The translations under genes and the position numbers were made by a program. This document shows, one piece after another, positions 7,551 through 13,985 of a stretch of 16,878 nt of DNA; within the stretch, counting starts at the first letter, position 1, and every line of letters starts with the position of its first letter. Origin of the DNA: an uncultured Polymorphobacter sp. (lineage in GTDB: Bacteria > Pseudomonadota > Alphaproteobacteria > Sphingomonadales > Sphingomonadaceae); NCBI GenBank assembly GCA_937894055.1, contig CALDHQ010000310.1:1-16878 (forward strand). Reading direction: 5' to 3'. The notes under the pieces were generated by a model. That model was not told the origin of the DNA. It was given only the letters and a program-made list of their open reading frames with translations, and did not search any database.

Positions 7551-8141
7551 ATGAATGGCGAAGTCGAAACACGGATCGAAACCTGGCTGCATCGCGCCAA
7601 GAAGAACGCCGGCTGGCTGATAGCGCTCGGCGTGCTCGAGTTGCTGGTCGGACTTGCCGCAATATTCTCGCCGCTGATTGCCGGCGTCGCCGTGGTCATC
7701 ACGGTCGGCGTGGTCATGCTGATTGTCGGTATCACCCGCATCATCAGCGCCTTCATGGCGGGGTCCTTCGGCAGCGGCGTGCTGGCGTTCCTGTGGGGGC
7801 TGCTGGTGACGGTTGCCGGCTATTATTTCGTGACGCATCCGGCGCTGGGGCTGAAGTCGCTGACGCTGTTTGTCGCGGTGGCACTGGCCATTGACGGCGT
7901 CATGCGCGTCATCATGTCGTTCCAGATGAAGCCGGCGAATGGCTGGGGCTGGATGCTGTTCGGCGGCATTGTCTCGGTCATTCTGGCGGTGATGGTGTTC
8001 AACCAGTTCCCGGTTTCGGCGGTCTGGCTGGTCGGCACGCTCGTCGGCATCAGCGTGCTGTTCAACGGCTTCACGACGCTGACGGTGGCAATGGCCGCAC
8101 GCCGGCTGGCGAGCGCCGGGGTCGAGCGCCTACAGGGCTGA
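7551..8141 (+). CDS. HdeD family (DUF308) membrane protein
   Basis: This 196-aa protein has six predicted membrane helices, near residues 21-39, 43-65, 76-94, 101-122, 133-150 and 156-181. The helices form two similar halves, as in HdeD/DUF308 proteins. Typical features are WLIALGVLELLVGLAAI, GVVMLIVGITRIISAF with its polar helix ends, and the repeat-like GISVLFNGFTTL near the end. The family is named for the E. coli acid-resistance protein HdeD; in most bacteria the role is only inferred to be membrane stress tolerance. A GGGGAG ribosome site lies 7 nt before the ATG. It is 109 bp downstream of the DUF1254 gene, with a GC hairpin between, so separate transcription is likely. Its TGA stop directly abuts the stop of the convergent LuxR-hydrolase gene. 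Confidence 0.9.
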   Translation: MNGEVETRIETWLHRAKKNAGWLIALGVLELLVGLAAIFSPLIAGVAVVITVGVVMLIVGITRIISAFMAGSFGSGVLAFLWGLLVTVAGYYFVTHPALGLKSLTLFVAVALAIDGVMRVIMSFQMKPANGWGWMLFGGIVSVILAVMVFNQFPVSAVWLVGTLVGISVLFNGFTTLTVAMAARRLASAGVERLQG

Positions 8142-9971
8142 TCAGGCGGCGCCGAGCGCGGCGACCACTTCCTGCGTGTGCGTGATGTGCAGGAAGCGGC
8201 CGCCGTCGGCGACGGTTTCAAACCGCGCGCCCGGCAGTGTCGAGCGCCAGAACGCAGCGGCGTCGTCAAACGCATAAAGCGGATCCTGCGCGCCGGTCAG
8301 CACCACCCAGCCTGACGCATCGGGCAGCGCCGGCGGCCGCGCGCCACCGCCGTGCGCCAGCATTTCCGCCAGAAACCCATGCATCCCGAGCGCCGACTGG
8401 CGGCCGGCGCGCACCAGGTCGGCGATGACCTGCGGGTCTGCGAGCGCTGCCGTGTCGACGGGGCTGCCGACAACGCTTTCGCGGTAGAGCCGGGCAATTA
8501 CCGCTGAATTGGAGCGCCGGGACATCAACCGGGCAAACGCATTCGCCAACATCGGCGTGCCGAAGAACAGCGCCTTGCCGCGACCCATCATCCCGACATG
8601 GCGCCGGTCGAGATCGACCGGCGGGTCAGGGCCGAGCAGCACGCCGCCGGTGACGCGGTCGGGGTAAGCGGCGGCGCAGTGCAGCGCCGCCGTACTACCG
8701 CCGCGCACCAGCAGCCGCACCTGCTTCAACCCGAGCGCGTCGAGAATATCGCCGAAATCGCTGACAGCGGCTGCATAGGGATCGCCCGCAACGGCATCGC
8801 TGAGCCCGAAGCCGGCACGTTCAAACAGGATCGGCCGGAAACCGCGCGCCTGCAGCGCCGCAATCAGCGCCTGCGGCTGGTGGCGGCCCGCGACCGAGTT
8901 GTGAAAAACGATCACCGGCACCGCCCCCGTCGGGCCATGGTCGGCCACGGCAATGCATCCGCTGCCCTTTCTGCGGGCGAGCAGGCGCAGCGGTTCGGTC
9001 TGCCCGCCGACGTGCATGATTTCGATGCTGCACGCCGTGACCAGTCCGGCGAGCGCATCGACTTCGGCAACGATGCGCGCCAGATCGACGGCATTGGCGA
9101 CACCGCACGCCGCGAAAATCAGCTTGAGATCGGCCTTGCCGCTATGCGGTGACTTGCCTTGCGCTGCGGCAGCGGCATCGCGCGTCGCGCCGTTGGCGAT
9201 CTCGCGCGCCAGTTGCGCCTGACCCGGCGTCAGCGCGAACAGGTCGGAAAACAGCCGCGCAGCATTCTCGGGCGGACGCCAGTCACCGCCGGCGGCCGCG
9301 AGCAGCCGGCGCACCAGATCGGTCTGGCGCTGCGCTCCGACCTTGTCCATCACCAGCGCAATCTGCTTGCGTGCGGTTTCATAGGTTACGCCGGCCTCGG
9401 TCGCGGCTGCGCGCAGATTGCTGCGCCGCGCCAGCGCCGCCACCAGCCGGGTTTGCGACGGCGTCAGCGCATAGATTTGCGCGGCGCGTTCCCAGGCCAG
9501 CGCGCCGGGGCGAAACGCGATCACCGCATAGCTGGCCCGGCCATCGGCCAACACGGCGCGGACATCGGGCGCAATCGGCCAGTGCGCGGCGAGCGCCGGT
9601 GCGGCCGCTGCAAGCGCCACCGGCCGGCCGGTGCGATCATCGGCAATCGCCGAAACGCTCGGCCGTTCGGGGGTCAGCCGGCGCACCACCGCCGCGAGCG
9701 GATCGACGCCGTCGAGCCAGACGACAAAGCGCGGATCGGCGATGACGATGCTGCCGTCGCGGTCGCACGCCGCCGAGGCGAAACTGTCGGCCTGCAAATC
9801 GGCAGGCGGGCTGCGCGTGCCGACCGCGTCGGTGGCGGCGGCGAGCAGTTCGTCGGGCGCCTTGGCCATCGCTTCGCCCCAGCCCTCATGGTCGTCGGCA
9901 AGCAACGCCAGCAACGCATCATCGGGCGTGGCGCGACGGAACCGATCAAGGAAGGCAGCAGCGCGGTTCAT
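8142..9971 (-). CDS. PAS-like / double LuxR-type HTH / alpha-beta hydrolase fusion protein
   Basis: This 609-aa protein joins a transcription-factor-like half to an enzyme half. Residues about 60-160 look like a degenerate PAS sensor (CDRDGSIVIADPRF, then a closing AFRPG strand). A LuxR-type helix-turn-helix follows at about 167-225 (YALTPSQTRLVAALARRS, GVTYETARKQIALVMDKVGA, TDLVRRLL). A second, more diverged copy lies at 245-304 (FALTPGQAQLAREIANGAT, HSGKADLKLIFAACGV, DLARIV). Residues about 320-609 form an alpha/beta hydrolase: a VIVFHNSVAG oxyanion-type loop, RAGFGLSD, nucleophile elbow VRGGSTAA with S426, acid D563 in GAQDPLY, and base H595 or H598. The elbow has Ala instead of the last Gly of GxSxG. 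No clear ribosome site precedes the ATG; a candidate promoter suggests a leaderless mRNA. The hydrolase may sense or turn over the effector; this is inference. Confidence 0.88.
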   Translation of the reverse strand: MNRAAAFLDRFRRATPDDALLALLADDHEGWGEAMAKAPDELLAAATDAVGTRSPPADLQADSFASAACDRDGSIVIADPRFVVWLDGVDPLAAVVRRLTPERPSVSAIADDRTGRPVALAAAAPALAAHWPIAPDVRAVLADGRASYAVIAFRPGALAWERAAQIYALTPSQTRLVAALARRSNLRAAATEAGVTYETARKQIALVMDKVGAQRQTDLVRRLLAAAGGDWRPPENAARLFSDLFALTPGQAQLAREIANGATRDAAAAAQGKSPHSGKADLKLIFAACGVANAVDLARIVAEVDALAGLVTACSIEIMHVGGQTEPLRLLARRKGSGCIAVADHGPTGAVPVIVFHNSVAGRHQPQALIAALQARGFRPILFERAGFGLSDAVAGDPYAAAVSDFGDILDALGLKQVRLLVRGGSTAALHCAAAYPDRVTGGVLLGPDPPVDLDRRHVGMMGRGKALFFGTPMLANAFARLMSRRSNSAVIARLYRESVVGSPVDTAALADPQVIADLVRAGRQSALGMHGFLAEMLAHGGGARPPALPDASGWVVLTGAQDPLYAFDDAAAFWRSTLPGARFETVADGGRFLHITHTQEVVAALGAA

Positions 9972-9976
9972 GATTG

Positions 9977-10005
9977 ATGCTTAACGCCTCAGAATCTTTT
10001 GCCAA
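9977..10005 (-). promoter_or_regulatory. Possible promoter of the LuxR-hydrolase gene (leaderless)
   Basis: On the minus strand TTGGCA (10000-10005, 5 of 6 matches to TTGACA) is followed after 17 bp by AAGCAT (9977-9982, 3 of 6). This would start transcription at about 9970-9971, the ATG itself, which would explain the lack of a well-placed ribosome site. The nearest purine stretch, GAGGCG, is about 13-15 nt away. Confidence 0.35.
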
Positions 10006-10006
10006 T

Positions 10007-10023
10007 ACCCCCCAAATGGGGGT
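10007..10023. promoter_or_regulatory. ACCCCC/GGGGGT inverted repeat, candidate LuxR-type operator
   Basis: ACCCCC at 10007-10012 is the exact inverse of GGGGGT at 10018-10023, with CAAAT between. It abuts the putative -35 box of the LuxR-hydrolase gene and is centred about 44-45 bp before the predicted start of transcription. That is close to the -42.5 position of classical lux boxes. This suggests autoregulation, or regulation by a LuxR-type activator; it is unproven. Confidence 0.45.
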
Positions 10024-10066
10024 GTGGCTGCGCGGCCGGACGCGGCAAATGTCGGGCTCGGTATTG

Positions 10067-10180
10067 GCGGCGTCAGCGCCGCGACGAATCCGGGCGCACC
10101 GCATGCAAATGCGGCCCGCCTGACCAACTGGAAGCCGGCCGGACCCCCTAACCCACGGCCGGCTTCCATATTTTTCTTTT
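10067..10180 (+). ncRNA. Candidate small RNA: three hairpins ending in an intrinsic terminator
   Basis: On the plus strand three perfect hairpins follow one another: GCGGCG-TCAG-CGCCGC (10067-10082), CCGCAT-GCAA-ATGCGG with a GNRA tetraloop (10099-10114), and the 13-bp terminator stem at 10129-10168 with its T-rich tail. No plus-strand protein gene precedes this terminator: upstream is the 5' end of a minus-strand gene. A short independent transcript beginning somewhere in 9990-10066 would explain the structure. No convincing plus-strand promoter is visible, so the 5' end given is only the first hairpin. Confidence 0.4.
10129..10180 (+). terminator. Strong Rho-independent terminator (plus strand)
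   Basis: TGGAAGCCGGCCG (10129-10141) pairs perfectly over 13 bp with CGGCCGGCTTCCA (10156-10168) across a 14-nt loop. It is followed by TATTTTTCTTTT. The T-tract is on the plus strand only; read on the minus strand the hairpin has no T-run. No plus-strand gene ends here. Confidence 0.85.
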
Positions 10181-10206
10181 CGGGAATCGGAAGGCGGGAA
10201 GAGCGT

Positions 10207-10254
10207 CGTGGCAAAGCCACGCCGTCGGACGGGTTCGGGCGGGATTTCCGCCCG
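10207..10254. repeat. Two short perfect hairpins
   Basis: CGTGGC-AAA-GCCACG (10207-10221) and CGGGCGG-GATTT-CCGCCCG (10236-10254) lie between the terminator and the large hairpin before the NTF2-like gene end. No T-runs follow on either strand. They could be 3' untranslated structure of the minus-strand peptidase operon or REP-like DNA. Confidence 0.4.
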
Positions 10255-10284
10255 CCCCGCCGGCCGGGCGCTGCGCTGAGTCCG

Positions 10285-10327
10285 CGGCTAAGCCGAAATT
10301 TGCGAAGGGCAAATTTCGGCTTAGCCG
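10285..10327. repeat. 19-bp perfect inverted repeat overlapping the NTF2-like stop codon
   Basis: The arms 10285-10303 and 10309-10327 are exact inverse complements (19 of 19) around a 5-nt loop. The core is GCCGAAATTTGC / GCAAATTTCGGC. The repeat contains the TAA stop of the minus-strand NTF2-like gene. No T-tract follows on the minus strand, so it is not a standard terminator. It could protect the mRNA 3' end, end transcription with other factors, or be a REP-like element. Confidence 0.7.
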
Positions 10328-10704
10328 GCGGCCAGCTGGGCCCCCATCATCGCATGCAGCATATTGATCGCCTTCAACGGCCGCACCATCACCTTGAAAC
10401 GGCTGATCTTGCCGGCGTCGTTCCACCAGATCATGTCGATTCCGTTGATCTTGATGCCGTCAATCTCGTTCTCGAACTCGAGAATCGCCGAGTTGTCGGC
10501 GCGCCATTCGCCGACATAGCGGAAGCCCGCGCCGCCAAGCACCGAGCCCGCCGCGCCGAGATACTTCAGCGTGATCGCCTTACCGCGCTGCGGCGTGTGG
10601 ACCACCGGCGATTCGAACACCACGTCATCGGCGAGCATCGCGTCGAGCGCGCCGTGATCGTGCGATTTCATATAGGCATACCAGCCTTCGACAGGGTGAC
10701 CCAT
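10321..10704 (-). CDS. NTF2-like / SnoaL-like superfamily protein
   Basis: This 127-aa protein has the cone-shaped NTF2-like fold signature: an N-terminal helix with WYAYMKSHDHGALDAMLADDVVFESP (residues about 8-33), then a curved sheet including EFENEIDGIKINGIDMIWWN (76-95) and a final KISRFKVMVRPLKAI strand (about 98-112). The family includes ketosteroid isomerases, SnoaL-type cyclases and many small ligand-binding proteins; the sequence does not reveal which. Its ATG overlaps by one base the TGA stop of the upstream S9 peptidase gene (TGATG), so the two are translationally coupled. It is the last gene of the M24-S9-NTF2 operon. A role in peptide metabolism is not obvious. Its stop codon lies inside a 19-bp hairpin. 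Confidence 0.85.
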   Translation of the reverse strand: MGHPVEGWYAYMKSHDHGALDAMLADDVVFESPVVHTPQRGKAITLKYLGAAGSVLGGAGFRYVGEWRADNSAILEFENEIDGIKINGIDMIWWNDAGKISRFKVMVRPLKAINMLHAMMGAQLAAG

Positions 10705-12653
10705 CAGCGCAATTCCTCTCCGAACAATTTGCCCAAGAAGACCGTTTCGACTTCGCGGCGCAAGTCATTGTTGGGCTTTTTCTGGAAGCCATGGCCTTCG
10801 TCGGCATAGAGCACATACCAGGTGTCGACGCCGTTGGCGCGCAGGCCTGCGACGACCTGTTCGGACTCGCTCGCCGGCACGCGCGGGTCGTTGGCGCCCT
10901 GCATCACCAGCATCGGCTTGCTGATTTTCGCCAAATTGTTCATCGGCGAAATCGTCACGAACGCCTTGGCCATCGCCGGGTCACGTTCGTCGCCATATTC
11001 GGCGCGGCGATTGTCGCGGCGGTAGGCCTCGGTGTTCTGCAGGAACGTCGTGAAGTTGCTGATGCCGTAGCGTTCGACACCGCCGACCAGCCGGTTCGAA
11101 TAATGCGTCATCACCGCCAGCGACATATAGCCGCCATACGACTGGCCATAGACCGCGACGCGGCCCGCATCCATGTCGGGTTGTTTGCCGACCCAGTCGA
11201 GCAGCGCACCGATATCCTTGACGCTGTCCTCGCGCTTGGCGGCATTGTCGAGGTTGAGGAAGCGCTTGCCGTAGCCGTCGCTGCCGCGGACATTGGGCAG
11301 GATGACGGTGGCACCGAGCACGCTGGCAAAATACTGCGCGCCGGGGTTCCAGCCGGTGCGCGTCTGCGATTCGGGGCCGCCGTGGATATCGATGATCACC
11401 GGCGTCCGCGTGCCCGGCGCCACCTTCGGGCGATAGACCAGCGCCGACACCGTCTCGCCATCGAACGACTTGAAGCGGACAACTTCAGGCGTCGCCAGCT
11501 TGGCCGAATCGAGCCCGCCAAGTTCGGACGTGGTCCAGCGCGTCAGCGTGCCGGCGGTCGAATCCCAGCTCCACGCGTCACCCGCCGAGGTCGGCGTCTG
11601 CATCGAAAAGCCGAGGCGGTTGTTGTCAGGCGCGAAATGCAGATTGTCGATAACGCCGAGCGGCAATGCCGGCTGCGGCAGCGCGCGGCGCGTGACAAAG
11701 TCGCGCACCACCAGCTTCGACGCCCCATCGACATTGATGACGGTAGCAAGAATGCGGCCATCATCCGACACCGCAAAGCCTTCGATATCCCATTTCGGAT
11801 CGCTGGCAATTTCGGTCAGCGCACCTGTGGCTATGTCGATACTGACCAGCCGGCGCAGGTCGCTGGCCTCGTCGGTGATCGCCAGCACGCTGCGGCCGTC
11901 ATGGCTGAACTGGGCGCCTTCGAAACGCGCCGGCTTGCCCTGGCTACGGATCTGGCGCGCCTTGCCGCTGGCGATATCGAGGATGAACAGCTGCGATTCG
12001 CGGTTCGAAATGCCGCGCTCGAACAGCAGTTGCGTCTTGTCGGCGGACAGGTCGCTGGTGCTGACCGAGCCCTGCGCCTGATAGACCAGCCGGCGGCTGG
12101 CGGGGTCGGCGGGGTTCGCCGCCATCAGCGCATAATCGCCCGAGCCCTTGACGGCGCGCGCCCACAACATCAGCGAGCCATCCTTTGCAATCACCGGCCC
12201 GCCGTTGCGCGTGCCGGCTTCGGTCAGTTGCACCGGAACGCCCGCCAGCCCGGCACGATAGAGCTGGAACCATTCATCGCCGCCGGTATCGCGGCCGAGT
12301 ACGAAGTCGGTGGTGCCGGGGATGGTATCCGCACTAGCGACCGGCTCGGCAAAGAACGTCAATTGCGTACGCGCCGCACCGGGCGCCACAACGCGGTGGA
12401 TCTGGTTGGTCGCGCCAAAGCGCGTGGTGATCAGCATCGAGCCGTCGGCGAGCCAGTCCTGCAAAGTCGCGGCGCGGTAGTTCTGGAAGCGCTGCACCGC
12501 CGCCGACACGCCGGCTGGAATCGGCGGCACATTCTCGAGCTTCGTCGTGCCGACCATGCGCACGCTCGGCGCCGGCGCCGGCGCGGCAATGGCTGTGGTA
12601 CCGAGCAACAGCAGCGCAACAAGCGCGGGGGCGCGCCAGACGGAATGGGTCAT
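10704..12653 (-). CDS. Exported S9 family prolyl oligopeptidase / dipeptidyl-peptidase-like serine peptidase
   Basis: This 649-aa protein has a signal peptide (MTHSVWRAPALVALLLLG, cleavage near AIA-AP, residues about 22-24), a central beta-propeller region (about 60-380) and a C-terminal alpha/beta hydrolase domain. The triad is S505 in GQSYGGYMS, D589 in GANDPRVP and H621 in DEGHGF, typical of S9 peptidases that cut short peptides, often after proline. IDIHGGPESQ forms the oxyanion-side strand. The ATG at 12651-12653 is chosen over an in-frame start at 12770 because AAGGA lies 8 nt upstream, the signal peptide begins there, and the longer form would overlap the upstream M24 gene. It follows that gene by 34 bp and overlaps the NTF2-like gene by one base. 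It probably acts in the periplasm, feeding peptides into proline/hydroxyproline metabolism; that link is inferred. Confidence 0.93.
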   Translation of the reverse strand: MTHSVWRAPALVALLLLGTTAIAAPAPAPSVRMVGTTKLENVPPIPAGVSAAVQRFQNYRAATLQDWLADGSMLITTRFGATNQIHRVVAPGAARTQLTFFAEPVASADTIPGTTDFVLGRDTGGDEWFQLYRAGLAGVPVQLTEAGTRNGGPVIAKDGSLMLWARAVKGSGDYALMAANPADPASRRLVYQAQGSVSTSDLSADKTQLLFERGISNRESQLFILDIASGKARQIRSQGKPARFEGAQFSHDGRSVLAITDEASDLRRLVSIDIATGALTEIASDPKWDIEGFAVSDDGRILATVINVDGASKLVVRDFVTRRALPQPALPLGVIDNLHFAPDNNRLGFSMQTPTSAGDAWSWDSTAGTLTRWTTSELGGLDSAKLATPEVVRFKSFDGETVSALVYRPKVAPGTRTPVIIDIHGGPESQTRTGWNPGAQYFASVLGATVILPNVRGSDGYGKRFLNLDNAAKREDSVKDIGALLDWVGKQPDMDAGRVAVYGQSYGGYMSLAVMTHYSNRLVGGVERYGISNFTTFLQNTEAYRRDNRRAEYGDERDPAMAKAFVTISPMNNLAKISKPMLVMQGANDPRVPASESEQVVAGLRANGVDTWYVLYADEGHGFQKKPNNDLRREVETVFLGKLFGEELR

Positions 12654-12687
12654 GCGGGTGTCCTTTGAATCCAACAAAAGGTCAGCG

Positions 12688-13887
12688 TCAGCCAAACGGC
12701 TTGTCGATAGCGACCGAACGGCTGGTGAACCATTCGGCGCCGGTTTCAGTGACGAAGAAATGATCCTCAAGCCGCACCCCGAAACGGTCGGGAATGACGA
12801 TCATCGGCTCGTTCGAAAAGCACATGCCGGGTTCGAGCAACGTCATGTCGCCGCGCACCAGATACGGCGCTTCGTGGATGCTCAGGCCGATGCCGTGGCC
12901 GGTGCGGTGCGGCAGGCCGGGCAGCCGGTAATCGGGGCCGAGGCCGTGGCGTTGCAGCACATGACGCGCCGCCCAGTCGACCGCCTCGCAGGCGACGCCG
13001 GGACGTACCGCGTTGAACGCCGCCTGCTGCGCTTCCGCCTCGATGTTCCAGATGCGGCGCTGTTCGGCACTGGGTTCGCCGAACACATAACTGCGCGTGA
13101 TGTCGCTGTTGTAACCGGCCACCAGACAGCCGGTGTCGATCAGCACCATGTCGCCCTCGGCGAGCACGCTTTCACCGGGCAACCCATGCGGATACGCCGT
13201 CGAGCGCCCGAACTGGACGATGGCGAAGCTGCTGCCCGCGGCCCCGATGGCGCGGTGCGCGTCATTGAGGAAGTTGCGGACTTCGGTCGCGGTGATGCCG
13301 GGTCGCAGGATCGCAGCGGCACGGCGCTGCACCTCGAGCGTCATCAGCTTGGCCTGGCGCATCAGCGCGAGCTCTGCGAGCGACTTGATGCGGCGGCAGC
13401 CATCGACAATCGGGCTGGCATCGATGGTGCGCAAGCCGGTGGTGGCGTGCCGCAGCCGGTCGACCATCACGAACGACATCTGCGGATCGACCGACAAAAC
13501 GCTGCTTTGCGTCTGGGTGAGTGCATGCGCGACCAGCGCATAGGGACTTTCATGCTCTTCCCAGGTCCGGACTTCGCAGGCGATATCGAGCACGGCATCG
13601 AGCGAGCCGCGTTCGAATTCAGGGCAGATGATGATCGGCAGGCCGCGTGGCGGCAGCAGCATCGCCACCAGCCGCTCGCTCGCCCCCCAGGGGATGCCGG
13701 TGAAATATTCAAGGCTGGCGCCGGCACCGATCAGCAGCGCATGCGTGCCGGCCTTGTGAACCAGCGCGCGCGCATGATCGATCCTCGCCTCGCGCTCGTC
13801 GCGGGTAATGCGCGGCGCAGGATTTTCCCAGGGCTTGATTGCGGCGAGCTCTGCCGCTGCCGTCGAACCACCGATGCCGTTAGCCAT
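12688..13887 (-). CDS. M24 family metallopeptidase, Xaa-Pro aminopeptidase/dipeptidase type
   Basis: This 399-aa protein has a creatinase-like N-terminal domain (about residues 25-165) and a C-terminal pita-bread metallopeptidase domain (about 170-385). All five metal ligands of the family are visible: D251 in LIDTGC, D262 in YNSDITRS, H331 in TGHGIG, E360 in FSNEP and E374 in VRLEDHF. H234 and H338 (SIHEAP) match substrate-binding histidines. This set marks an active M24B enzyme, which removes a residue next to proline or splits Xaa-Pro dipeptides. Related fold members include creatinase and ectoine hydrolase, so the exact substrate is not proven. There is no signal peptide, so it is cytoplasmic. 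An AGGGAA ribosome site lies 5 nt before the ATG at 13887. It heads the operon that continues with the S9 peptidase 34 bp downstream. Confidence 0.93.
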   Translation of the reverse strand: MANGIGGSTAAAELAAIKPWENPAPRITRDEREARIDHARALVHKAGTHALLIGAGASLEYFTGIPWGASERLVAMLLPPRGLPIIICPEFERGSLDAVLDIACEVRTWEEHESPYALVAHALTQTQSSVLSVDPQMSFVMVDRLRHATTGLRTIDASPIVDGCRRIKSLAELALMRQAKLMTLEVQRRAAAILRPGITATEVRNFLNDAHRAIGAAGSSFAIVQFGRSTAYPHGLPGESVLAEGDMVLIDTGCLVAGYNSDITRSYVFGEPSAEQRRIWNIEAEAQQAAFNAVRPGVACEAVDWAARHVLQRHGLGPDYRLPGLPHRTGHGIGLSIHEAPYLVRGDMTLLEPGMCFSNEPMIVIPDRFGVRLEDHFFVTETGAEWFTSRSVAIDKPFG

Positions 13888-13985
13888 GCGCGTTCCCTGT
13901 TCTGACCGGCCCGCACCTTGCGTCAGTCGGGCGCGCCAGACAAGCCGCCAAGGTGGTTGATGGCGCGATTCAGGCCGTCAATTTG
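13888..13985. other. 98-bp gap between the peptidase operon and the FAD oxidoreductase
   Basis: The gap separates the end of the FAD oxidoreductase gene from the start of the M24 gene on the same strand. It must hold the peptidase operon promoter unless there is read-through. I see the AGGGAA ribosome site at its left end but no clear -35/-10 pair, operator or terminator. Confidence 0.4.

Larger units (their letters stand above)
9972..10320. other. 349-bp structured region without a protein gene
   Basis: No convincing protein gene lies here. The stretch holds, in order, a candidate leaderless promoter, a C5/G5 inverted repeat, two short hairpins, a strong plus-strand terminator, two more hairpins and most of a 19-bp hairpin. 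It is the most structure-rich part of the window. Short open frames across it lack ribosome sites and read through the hairpins. Confidence 0.7.

Noticed and set aside
10024..10130. A tRNA in the structured intergenic region
   Set aside because: A CGAATCC stretch near 10084-10091 resembles a T-loop, but there is no matching acceptor stem, anticodon arm or CCA-proximal pairing.
9981..10220. A 79-codon minus-strand frame between the LuxR-hydrolase and NTF2-like genes
   Set aside because: It reads through the terminator stem and the C5/G5 repeat, lacks a ribosome site and has a low-complexity Pro/Ala/Arg composition.
10024..10809. A plus-strand frame from a GTG at 10024 that could use the orphan terminator
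   Set aside because: It runs straight through the terminator and on into the antisense of the NTF2-like gene; no ribosome site or family match.
10791..12668. A 625-codon plus-strand open frame across the S9 peptidase gene
   Set aside because: It is antisense to a gene with signal peptide and full catalytic triad; its translation is rich in Arg, His and Ala with no recognisable domain, as expected for the opposite strand of GC-rich coding DNA.
12654..12770. Longer start of the S9 peptidase at 12770
   Set aside because: It would overlap the upstream M24 gene by 83 bp and bury the signal peptide behind a 39-residue extension.
12547..13905. A 452-codon plus-strand open frame opposite the M24 peptidase
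   Set aside because: The minus-strand frame has all five M24 metal ligands; the plus-strand frame shows no known motif or ribosome site.
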